Assembly: GCA_017880745.1 (NCBI GenBank)
Contig: JADGRR010000016.1
Coordinates: 1 to 16,073 of the forward strand
Reading direction: 5' to 3'
DNA length: 16,073 nt
Source of the DNA: Burkholderiales bacterium
Lineage (GTDB): Bacteria > Pseudomonadota > Gammaproteobacteria > Burkholderiales > SG8-39
The notes beneath the pieces were generated by a model that saw only the letters and a list, made by a program, of their open reading frames with translations, was not told the origin of the DNA and did no database searches. This document shows positions 6,741 to 12,738 of the stretch, piece after piece; positions within the stretch are counted from its first letter, which is position 1; the number at the start of each line of letters is the position of its first letter. Position numbers and translations under genes: made by a program.

Positions 6741-6819
6741 AGGCACCGCCCACGCGCGAACCTGGCGCGGGGATTGCTTTCCCGCGCTACGCCTGCCCGC
6801 ACCCGCCCCGAGTCGCTGT

Positions 6820-6825
6820 TAGAAT
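6820..6825 (+). promoter_or_regulatory. candidate -10 box of the gshB-pts operon
   Basis: TAGAAT 43 bases before the gshB ATG, just after the upstream terminator, is the best -10 candidate. The -35 region is weak. Confidence 0.4.
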
Positions 6826-6868
6826 CACCTTCTCGGCTTATCGGGCTGCGCGCGTTGCGCTTCGCACC

Positions 6869-7813
6869 ATGAAGATAGCGATCATTCTCGATCCGCTGGA
6901 CGGCATCAAGACCTACAAGGACACGACCTACGCGATGATGGTCGAGGCGGCCGGCCGCGGCCACGAGCTGCACGCGCTGATGCTCGACGGCGTGATGTGG
7001 AAACACGGCCGCGTGATCGGCGAATCCTCCCGCCTCGAACTGACCGGCGACAGCAGGCGCTGGTACCGCATCGACGTGCCCAGGGAACACCTGCTGTCGG
7101 ACTTCGACGCCGTGCTGATGCGCAAGGACCCGCCGTTCGACATGGAGTACCTGACCGCCACCTGGCTGCTGGAACTCGCGGGCCGCGAGGGCGCGAGGGT
7201 ATACAACGATCCGCGCGCGCTGCGCGACCACAGCGAGAAGCTCGCGATCGCGGAGTTCCCGCACTTCACCGCCCCGACCCTGGTGACGCGGCTGGAGAAG
7301 CAGATCCACGATTTCATCGACACCCACGCCGACGTTGTGGTGAAGCCGCTGGACGGCATGGGCGGATCGCAGGTGTTTCGCGTCACCGACGCCGACCCCA
7401 ACCGCAACGTCATCGTCGAGACCCTCACCTGGCACGGCGCGCGCTCGATCATGGCGCAGCGCTACATCCCGGAAATACGCGACGGCGACAAGCGCATACT
7501 CCTGATCGCGGGCGAGCCCGTGCCCTACAGCCTCGCGCGCATCCCGAAGCCGGGCGAGTCGCGCGGCAATCTCGCGGCCGGCGGCACCGGCGTGGCGCAG
7601 CCGCTGTCGGCGCGGGACCTGGAGATTGCCGGCGCGCTCGGTCCGGAGCTCGCGCGCCGCGGCCTGCTCCTCGTGGGCCTGGACGTGATCGGCGATTACC
7701 TCACCGAAATCAACGTGACCAGTCCGACCTGCTTCCAGGAGATCAAGGAGCAGACCGGGTGCAACGTCGCCGGGATATTCATCGACGCGCTGGAGAAAGC
7801 GTGCGCCGCCTGA
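6869..7813 (+). CDS. gshB: glutathione synthetase
   Basis: GshB is an ATP-grasp ligase that joins gamma-glutamylcysteine and glycine with ATP to make glutathione in the cytosol. The 314-residue length matches the bacterial family. The N-terminus MKIAIILDPLDGIKTYKDTTYAMM, the motif VLMRKDPPFDMEY (about 82-94), the ATP-grasp loop VVVKPLDGMGGSQVFRV (with Lys159) and the C-terminal YLTEINVTSPTCFQEI metal/substrate region are diagnostic. No strong Shine-Dalgarno precedes ATG 6869, but no other start is compatible with the conserved N-terminus. The gene is followed after 42 bases by EIIA-Man, an order shared with many betaproteobacteria. Confidence 0.97.
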   Translation: MKIAIILDPLDGIKTYKDTTYAMMVEAAGRGHELHALMLDGVMWKHGRVIGESSRLELTGDSRRWYRIDVPREHLLSDFDAVLMRKDPPFDMEYLTATWLLELAGREGARVYNDPRALRDHSEKLAIAEFPHFTAPTLVTRLEKQIHDFIDTHADVVVKPLDGMGGSQVFRVTDADPNRNVIVETLTWHGARSIMAQRYIPEIRDGDKRILLIAGEPVPYSLARIPKPGESRGNLAAGGTGVAQPLSARDLEIAGALGPELARRGLLLVGLDVIGDYLTEINVTSPTCFQEIKEQTGCNVAGIFIDALEKACAA

Positions 7814-7855
7814 AGCCATGGCGGGTTTCAACGACTTAATACCAGGGCAAATGCC

Positions 7856-8269
7856 ATGATCGGAATCCTGATTGTTTCCCATGGGGCGTTCGGCGAAGCC
7901 CTGATTCACTGCGCGAGCCACGTGCTCTCCAAGCGCCCGCCGCTGGTGCGCCAGCTCGGCGTCACCGTGCACGACGATCCGGAGGCGATACTGCCGCAGG
8001 CGCAGGAGCTGGTGAAGCAGCTCGACGAAGGCCAGGGCGTGCTGGTGTTCACCGACATTCTCGGCGCCACGCCCTCCAATATCGCCACGCGCCTGTTGGT
8101 GCCGGGCAAGGTGGAAGGCGTGTCCGGCGTCAACCTGCCGATGCTGATCCGCGCGCTGACTTATCGCGAGGAACCGCTCGCCGAGGTCGCCGCCAAGGCC
8201 ATCAGCGGCGGTCAGGCAGGGGTGATCCACATGAATACCGATGCCTGCAATGCTGCAAACCGAAGTTGA
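7856..8269 (+). CDS. PTS mannose-family EIIA component
   Basis: This 137-residue protein is a stand-alone EIIA domain of the mannose PTS family. It receives phosphate from HPr at His9 (in IVSHGAFGEAL); the motif VFTDILGATPSN (about 64-75) completes the active site. In organisms without a sugar-transporting EIIBC partner it is thought to have a regulatory role. No EIIB or EIIC gene is visible. The ATG at 7856 places the histidine at the canonical position 9-10. Its 3' end overlaps the start of ptsH by 20 bases (8250-8269), implying coupled translation. Sugar transport is not supported by anything in the window. Confidence 0.93.
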   Translation: MIGILIVSHGAFGEALIHCASHVLSKRPPLVRQLGVTVHDDPEAILPQAQELVKQLDEGQGVLVFTDILGATPSNIATRLLVPGKVEGVSGVNLPMLIRALTYREEPLAEVAAKAISGGQAGVIHMNTDACNAANRS

Positions 8270-8519
8270 GATCGTGAACAAGCTCGGGCTGCACGCGCGC
8301 GCTTCGGCCAAGCTGACGCAGCTCGCCGGCGGGTTCCAGAGCGAGATCTGGCTCACGCGCAACGGCCGCCGCGTCAACGCCAAGAGCATCATGGGCGTGA
8401 TGATGCTCGCCGCCGGCAAAGGGAGCACGATCGGCATCGAAACCGAGGGCAGCGACGCCGACGCGGCGTTGCAGGCCATCCTGAAATTGATCGTCGACAA
8501 ATTCGGGGAAAACGAGTGA
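8250..8519 (+). CDS. ptsH: phosphocarrier protein HPr
   Basis: HPr accepts phosphate from EI at His15 and passes it to EIIA. I choose ATG 8250 rather than the in-frame ATG at 8241 because it yields 89 residues and places the active histidine exactly at residue 15 (NKLGLHARAS). The regulatory serine is at position 46 in AKSIMGVMML, the site used by HPr kinase/phosphorylase in betaproteobacteria and Firmicutes, so dual regulation is possible. The gene overlaps the preceding EIIA gene and is joined to ptsI by a four-base GTGA overlap, so all three are probably made in a fixed ratio. Confidence 0.95.
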   Translation: MLQTEVEIVNKLGLHARASAKLTQLAGGFQSEIWLTRNGRRVNAKSIMGVMMLAAGKGSTIGIETEGSDADAALQAILKLIVDKFGENE

Positions 8520-10240
8520 GCTTCACCCTCCACGGCTCGGGCGCGGGCGGCGGCATCGCCATCGGCCGGGCGCACCTCATTTCGAGCGCGCGGCTGGAGG
8601 TGGCGCATTACGCAATCGCGCCCGAGCACCTCGAGCTCGAGGTGATGCGCTTTTCCACCGCGGTGGACGCGGTGCGCGCGGAACTGCAGGAGCTGCGCCG
8701 CAGCGTGCCCGCGGACGCGCCGGCCGAACTCGGCGCCTTTCTCAACCTGCACCTGATGCTCCTCGATGACGCGACCCTGTCGCACGTGCCGCGCGCGCTG
8801 GTCCGCAGCCTGAAATGCAACGCCGAATGGGCGCTGGTGCAGCAAATGGATTACCTGGTGGCGCAATTCGAGAAGATCGACGACCCGTACCTGCGCGAAC
8901 GAAAGGCGGACGTGGTGCAGGTGGTGGAACGCGTGCTCAAGGCGATGCAGGATCGGCCGGCCCGCGCCAAAGCCGCGCCGGCGCAGGAGCAAAGCCTGAT
9001 CGTGGTGGCGCACGACCTGTCGCCGGCGGACATGATCGTGTTCAAGCAGCACCAGTACGCCGGCTTCGTCACCGACCTGGGCGGCGTGACCTCACATACC
9101 GCGATTCTCGCGCGCAGCCTCAACATCCCGGCCATTGTCGGCGCGCACTCGGCGCGGCAGATGGTGCGCGAAGGCGAACTGCTGATCGTCGACGGCGTGC
9201 AGGGCGTGCTGATCGTCGCTCCGGACGAGATCGTGCTCGCCGAGTACGAGCAGCGCCAGCGCGGGATCGAACTGGGGCGGCAGAAATTGAGGCGTATCCG
9301 CACCACGCCGGCCACCACGAGGGATGGCACCGCCGTGGACCTGCACGCCAACATCGAGCTGCCGCAGGACATCGAGCAGGTGCGCGAATCCGGCGCCACC
9401 GGCGTCGGCCTGTTCCGCAGCGAGTTCCTGTTCCTCAATCGCGACGATCTGCCCGGCGAGGACGAGCAGTTCGAGGCCTACCGGCAGGTGGCGCAGGCGA
9501 TGCGCGGCATGCCGGTGACCATACGCACGCTCGACCTGGGCGCGGACAAGACCGTGAACGGCAGCGCGCGCGGCGGACCCAACCCGGCGATGGGCTTGCG
9601 CGCCATCCGCCTGTGCCTGGCCGAGCCGCAGATGTTTCTGACGCAGCTGCGCGCCATCCTGCGCGCTTCGAACTACGGCAAGATCCGCCTGCTGATTCCG
9701 ATGCTCGCGCATGCGCACGAGATCGAGCAGGCCCTCGCCATGATCGCCCAGTCCAAGCAGTTTCTGGACGAACAGAACCTGCCCTACGACCGCGGCATCG
9801 AGATCGGCGGCATGATCGAGGTGCCGGCGGCGGCGCTCTCGCTCGGGGTGTTCGTGCGCAAGCTCGATTTTCTTTCGATTGGCACCAACGACCTGATCCA
9901 GTACACGCTCGCCATAGACCGTACCGACGACAGCGTGTCGCACCTGTACAATCCGCTGCATCCGGCCGTGCTGCATCTGATCGCCCTCACCATCAGGACC
10001 GGCAAGCGCATGAAGGTGCCGGTGGCGGTGTGCGGCGAGATGGCGGGCGACGTGGCGCTGACGCGGCTGTTGCTCGGCTTCGGACTGCGCCAGTTTTCGA
10101 TGCATCCGGCGAACCTGCTCGAGATCAAGCAGCAGGTGCTCAGGACCGACCTCGCCAAGCTCGAGCAACTCGCGAACCGGATCCTGCGTGTCGAAGACCC
10201 GGACAAGGCGCTGCAGTTGCTCGACAAGCTCAACGCCTGA
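8516..10240 (+). CDS. ptsI: PTS enzyme I (phosphoenolpyruvate-protein phosphotransferase)
   Basis: Enzyme I autophosphorylates with phosphoenolpyruvate and phosphorylates HPr. The 574-residue protein shows the N-terminal HPr-binding helical domain, the phosphohistidine swivel domain with His194 in GGVTSHTAILAR, the PEP-binding TIM barrel with GLFRSEFLFLNRDDLPGEDEQ (298-318), FLSIGTNDLIQYTLAIDR (about 452-469) and the catalytic Cys506 in VAVCGEMAGD. It lacks a GAF domain, so it is the ordinary ptsI type rather than the nitrogen-PTS PtsP. The start is GTG 8516, overlapping the ptsH stop as GTGA. About 240 bases of metX leader follow. Confidence 0.97.
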   Translation: MSFTLHGSGAGGGIAIGRAHLISSARLEVAHYAIAPEHLELEVMRFSTAVDAVRAELQELRRSVPADAPAELGAFLNLHLMLLDDATLSHVPRALVRSLKCNAEWALVQQMDYLVAQFEKIDDPYLRERKADVVQVVERVLKAMQDRPARAKAAPAQEQSLIVVAHDLSPADMIVFKQHQYAGFVTDLGGVTSHTAILARSLNIPAIVGAHSARQMVREGELLIVDGVQGVLIVAPDEIVLAEYEQRQRGIELGRQKLRRIRTTPATTRDGTAVDLHANIELPQDIEQVRESGATGVGLFRSEFLFLNRDDLPGEDEQFEAYRQVAQAMRGMPVTIRTLDLGADKTVNGSARGGPNPAMGLRAIRLCLAEPQMFLTQLRAILRASNYGKIRLLIPMLAHAHEIEQALAMIAQSKQFLDEQNLPYDRGIEIGGMIEVPAAALSLGVFVRKLDFLSIGTNDLIQYTLAIDRTDDSVSHLYNPLHPAVLHLIALTIRTGKRMKVPVAVCGEMAGDVALTRLLLGFGLRQFSMHPANLLEIKQQVLRTDLAKLEQLANRILRVEDPDKALQLLDKLNA

Positions 10241-10310
10241 GCCGGAGCAGGCAGACGCGGACGAAGGCTGGTCTGACGCAGGAGGCGCTGCGCTCGCCGG
10301 CGGCCGCCGA

Positions 10311-10340
10311 TTGACAGCCCCCCGCCTTCGCGGGTATCTT
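10311..10340 (+). promoter_or_regulatory. sigma-70-type promoter of metX
   Basis: TTGACA (10311-10316) and TATCTT (10335-10340) are 18 bases apart, so transcription would begin near A10346-A10349, directly before the riboswitch P1 stem at 10350. The spacer contains a small hairpin, CCCGC-CTTC-GCGGG (10321-10334), which might be the end of the pts transcript or an operator. Confidence 0.8.
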
Positions 10341-10349
10341 TCCCCACCA

Positions 10350-10430
10350 GCGCCGATTTGATGGTCAGCTTGCGGGCGCCGCCGGTCATACACGCGACCG
10401 AGCGAAAAACAAATACGGCTAAAGCGCGGG
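10350..10430 (+). promoter_or_regulatory. SAM-II riboswitch aptamer (with inserted hairpin)
   Basis: The conserved SAM-II core is present in order: P1 GCGCC/GGCGC (10350-10354 with 10375-10379), GATTTG (10355-10360), GCTTGC (10368-10373), AAACAAAT (10407-10414) and GCTAAA (10418-10423). GCTT (10368-10371) can pair with AAGC (10422-10425) as the pseudoknot. SAM-II elements sense S-adenosylmethionine and usually control methionine genes; metX follows. Directly after P1 sits an extra stem, CGCCGGTC with GACCG-A-GCG (10380-10387 with 10396-10404, one bulged A). Compact SAM-II examples I recall lack this stem. Recognition is by memory of the motif, not by a covariance search. Confidence 0.9.
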
Positions 10431-10471
10431 AAACCCGTTTAGCGAGCAAGCTGAACGGGTTTTTGTTTTTT
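10431..10471 (+). terminator. riboswitch-controlled intrinsic terminator
   Basis: AAACCCGTTTAGC (10431-10443) pairs with GCTGAACGGGTTT (10450-10462), leaving one G-U pair and the loop GAGCAA, and ends in a T-rich tail interrupted by one G (to 10471). It lies just before the metX Shine-Dalgarno and ATG. The alternative antiterminator pairs GCTAAA (10418-10423) and CGGG (10427-10430) with CCCG (10434-10437) and TTTAGC (10438-10443), so the two structures are mutually exclusive. Confidence 0.92.
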
Positions 10472-10482
10472 CACAAGGCAAA

Positions 10483-11652
10483 ATGAGCGAACCGCGCTCG
10501 GTCGGCGCAGTCAGGCCGCAGACCATGCACTTCGATACGCCGCTCCCCTGCAGGAGCGGCGCGGTGCTCGACGCCTACGATCTGATGTACGAAACCTACG
10601 GCACGCTGAACGCCGCCAGGTCGAACGCGGTGCTGGTATGCCACGCGCTCAACGCTTCGCACCACGTGGCCGGCTATTACGCCGCGGAGCCGGACAAGGT
10701 CGGCTGGTGGGACAACATGATCGGCCCGGGCAAGCCGCTGGACACCGACAGGTTCTTTGTCATCGGGATGAACAATCTCGGCGGCTGCTTCGGCTCGACC
10801 GGCCCGGGCTCGACCGACCCCAGGACCGGCAGGCCTTATGGCTCGAGCTTTCCCGTGATCACGGTCGAAGACTGGGTCGCAACGCAGGCGCGGCTCGCCG
10901 ACCGGCTCGGCATCGAGCGCTTCGCCGCAGTGATGGGCGGCAGCCTCGGCGCGATGCAGGCGCTGCAATGGGCGATCGACTATCCCGCGCGGATCGCAAA
11001 CGCCATCGTCGTCGCCGCGGCGCCCAAGCTCTCGGCGCAGAACATCGCCTTCAACGAGGTGGCGCGCCAGGCGATCACCACCGACCCCGATTTCCACGGC
11101 GGCGACTTCTACGCCTACAACGTGGTGCCGCGCCGCGGGCTGCGCCTCGCGCGCATGATCGGACATATCACTTATCTGTCGGACGACGCGATGATGGAGA
11201 AATTCGGCCGCAGCCTGCGCTCGGGCGCGATCAATTTCCACTTCGACGTGGACTTCGAGGTCGAGTCCTATCTGCACTACCAAGGCGACAAGTTCTCCGA
11301 ATACTTCGACGCCAACACCTACCTGCTGATCACCCGGGCGCTCGACTATTTCGACCCGGCCGCGGCCTGCGACGGCGACCTCGCCCGCGCGCTCGCGCCG
11401 GCCACGGCGCGCTTCCTCGTGGCCTCGTTCACTTCGGACTGGCGCTTTGCGCCCGCGCGCTCGCGCGAAATCGTCAAGGCGCTGCTCGACAACCGCGCGG
11501 ATGTTTGCTACGCCGAAATCGATGCGCCGCACGGGCACGATGCCTTCCTGCTCGACGACGCGCGCTACCATGCGCTGGTGCGGGCGTACTTCGACAACGT
11601 CGCGCGCGAATGCGGTGCGTTCGCGCCGCTGGTCGAGGAGGAAGCCGCATGA
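10483..11652 (+). CDS. metX: homoserine O-acyltransferase MetX (succinyl- or acetyl-transferase)
   Basis: MetX activates homoserine by acylation, the first committed step of methionine synthesis. The 389-residue alpha/beta hydrolase shows GMNNLGGCFGSTGP (95-108), nucleophile Ser154 in MGGSLGAMQALQW, Asp319 in SFTSDWRF and His352 in PHGHDAFLL. In betaproteobacteria many MetX enzymes use succinyl-CoA (MetXS); sequence reading alone does not decide between succinyl- and acetyl-CoA. The ATG at 10483 follows AAGG (10475-10478), the only start beyond the terminator that keeps the conserved N-terminus TMHFDTPLPCRSGAVLDAYDLMYETYG. Expression is probably governed by the SAM-II switch. metW follows in the same operon. 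Confidence 0.96.
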   Translation: MSEPRSVGAVRPQTMHFDTPLPCRSGAVLDAYDLMYETYGTLNAARSNAVLVCHALNASHHVAGYYAAEPDKVGWWDNMIGPGKPLDTDRFFVIGMNNLGGCFGSTGPGSTDPRTGRPYGSSFPVITVEDWVATQARLADRLGIERFAAVMGGSLGAMQALQWAIDYPARIANAIVVAAAPKLSAQNIAFNEVARQAITTDPDFHGGDFYAYNVVPRRGLRLARMIGHITYLSDDAMMEKFGRSLRSGAINFHFDVDFEVESYLHYQGDKFSEYFDANTYLLITRALDYFDPAAACDGDLARALAPATARFLVASFTSDWRFAPARSREIVKALLDNRADVCYAEIDAPHGHDAFLLDDARYHALVRAYFDNVARECGAFAPLVEEEAA

Positions 11653-11759
11653 GCAGGGAGCAGCGGCCCCATCTCGCGGGGGCGCGGCCGGCCGCGATTG
11701 CCGCCGGACGCCGACAGTGGCTGCGCCCGAACCATGGCGACGGAACGGAGGCGGAATGA
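11649..11759 (+). CDS. possible 36-codon ORF linking metX and metW
   Basis: This ORF fills exactly the gap between the two genes. It starts at ATG 11649 overlapping the metX stop as ATGA and ends at TGA 11757-11759, overlapping the metW start, again as ATGA. A strong GAGGAGG (11635-11641) lies seven bases before its ATG. The product would be basic (MSREQRPHLAGARPAA...), without recognisable domain or membrane segment. It may be a real small protein, or simply keep ribosomes moving so that metW is translated. Codon bias alone cannot prove it because all frames are open in this GC-rich DNA. Confidence 0.4.
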   Translation: MSREQRPHLAGARPAAIAAGRRQWLRPNHGDGTEAE

Positions 11760-12364
11760 ACGCGCTCGCCACGCTGGCGCTGTCGGGCCGCGCCGACCTC
11801 GGCGCCATCGCCGCCTGGGTGCCGCCGCGCGCCAGCGTGCTCGATTTGGGTTGCGCGGACGGGCTGCTGCTCAAATACCTGAAGCAGAGCCGCGAGGTGC
11901 GCGGCTACGGCATAGAAATCAGCGATGCGAATGTGCTCGCCTGCGTGAAAAACGATGTCAACGTGATCCAGAGCGACCTCGAGGCGGGCCTGGCGGGCTT
12001 CGACGCCGGGTCGTTCGACTACGTCATCCTGTCGCAAACGCTGCAGGCGATGCGCCACACCGAGGAAATCATCATGGAGATGCTGCGCGTCGGGCGCCAG
12101 GGCATCGTCTCCTTCCCCAATTTCGGCTACTGGCCGCAGCGCCTGCAGATCATGCTGGGCCGCATGCCGCTGTCGGACGTGCTGCCCTACCTTTGGTACA
12201 ACACGCCCAACGTGCACTTGTGCACGCTCGCCGACTTCGAGGATTTCTGCGCCACTCACAGCGTGCGCATCCTCGAACGCATTGCGATGCAGGACGGCCG
12301 CCGCGTGCTGATCGCCCCCAACCTGCGCGGCAGCGTGGCGGTATACCGCTTCGAGAAAGCCTGA
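11756..12364 (+). CDS. metW: methionine biosynthesis protein MetW
   Basis: MetW is a 202-residue protein with a SAM-dependent methyltransferase fold that almost always accompanies metX in proteobacteria and is needed for efficient homoserine acylation or methionine synthesis; its precise biochemical role is unsettled. Motif I is visible as VLDLGCADGLLLKYL (28-42), followed by YGIEISDANVLACV and the family-specific FDYVILSQTLQAMRHTEEIIMEMLRVG and SFPNFGYWPQRLQI. Although the gene is downstream of metX, it has its own GGAGG (11747-11751) at five-base spacing before ATG 11756. No terminator directly follows; a repeat cluster does. Confidence 0.95.
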   Translation: MNALATLALSGRADLGAIAAWVPPRASVLDLGCADGLLLKYLKQSREVRGYGIEISDANVLACVKNDVNVIQSDLEAGLAGFDAGSFDYVILSQTLQAMRHTEEIIMEMLRVGRQGIVSFPNFGYWPQRLQIMLGRMPLSDVLPYLWYNTPNVHLCTLADFEDFCATHSVRILERIAMQDGRRVLIAPNLRGSVAVYRFEKA

Positions 12365-12419
12365 GCTCCAGTTACGGCGTCCTACGTACCGTCGCATGGC
12401 CAAGAGCGGAGGTTTTACA

Positions 12420-12473
12420 CAAGATCGTCGATTACCCACGGACGTGCTTTTTATCCGTGCGTTATCGACGATC
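12420..12473 (+). repeat. repeat R1: direct repeat unit plus two-step hairpin
   Basis: CAAGATCGTCGATT (12420-12433) recurs exactly at 12668-12681. In this copy GATCGTCGAT (12423-12432) pairs with ATCGACGATC (12464-12473) and, inside, CACGGA (12437-12442) pairs with TCCGTG (12454-12459). It lies 56 bases after the metW stop. A T-run sits in the loop, not after the stem, so ordinary termination is unclear. Confidence 0.7.
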
Positions 12474-12474
12474 C

Positions 12475-12498
12475 GCGCGGACGGGTCGCCGTCCGCGC
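12475..12498 (+). repeat. 10-bp GC-rich hairpin
   Basis: GCGCGGACGG (12475-12484) and CCGTCCGCGC (12489-12498) pair perfectly with the loop GTCG, one base after repeat R1. It may help end the metW transcript. No T-run follows. Confidence 0.7.
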
Positions 12499-12577
12499 AC
12501 GTTTGATCACTGCCGCTCGATGTGTCGTCCTAGGTTGATCGATGCCGACGTGGCGGCCATTGCGCGCTGCGCGCGCC

Positions 12578-12628
12578 AACCGTGTTTTCCAAACGGATGA
12601 AAAACGCATCCGTTTGGAAAACACGGTT
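12578..12628. repeat. perfect 22-bp inverted repeat with 7-base loop
   Basis: Arms at 12578-12599 and 12607-12628 are exact reverse complements (starting AACCGTGTTTTCC and ending GGAAAACACGGTT) with the loop AAAAACG. A stem this long without a mismatch is far from chance. It is AT-richer than its surroundings and lies between convergent genes. It is not followed by a T-run on either strand, so it may be a MITE- or REP-type element, a bidirectional roadblock or an sRNA hairpin. Confidence 0.85.
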
Positions 12629-12667
12629 ATGAATAAAAGCAACGGCGGCTTGGTGTTGTTTTTTGTC

Positions 12668-12714
12668 CAAGATCGTCGATTGCGCGCGGATGGTTCTTCG
12701 TCCGCGCAAAATCG
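12668..12714. repeat. repeat R2: second copy of the direct repeat with its own hairpin
   Basis: This copy of CAAGATCGTCGATT (12668-12681) is followed by a different stem: CGATT-GC-GCGCGGA (12677-12690) with TCCGCGC-AA-AATCG (12701-12714), a 12-bp stem with a 2x2 internal loop. The loop bases and flanks differ from R1 while the hairpin-forming layout is kept. It lies 24 bases beyond the ampG stop codon, so it could end the ampG transcript. Confidence 0.65.
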
Positions 12715-12738
12715 CAATTCTGCAGCAACGAGGCCGAT

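Noticed and set aside
7818..7859. 13-codon ORF ending in an ATGA overlap with the EIIA start
   Set aside because: Too short, with no clear Shine-Dalgarno; the overlap can arise by chance, although translational coupling cannot be excluded.
6665..9052. 795-codon minus-strand ORF opposite gshB/ptsH/ptsI
   Set aside because: Antisense to four well-supported genes, with low-complexity composition and no recognisable motif.
12420..12714. CRISPR array
   Set aside because: Only two direct repeat copies, 248 bases apart, with stems in the intervening DNA and no regular spacers.
12451..12717. 88-codon minus-strand ORF in the repeat cluster
   Set aside because: It reads through the perfect inverted repeat and both stems, so its frame is a by-product of the repeats.
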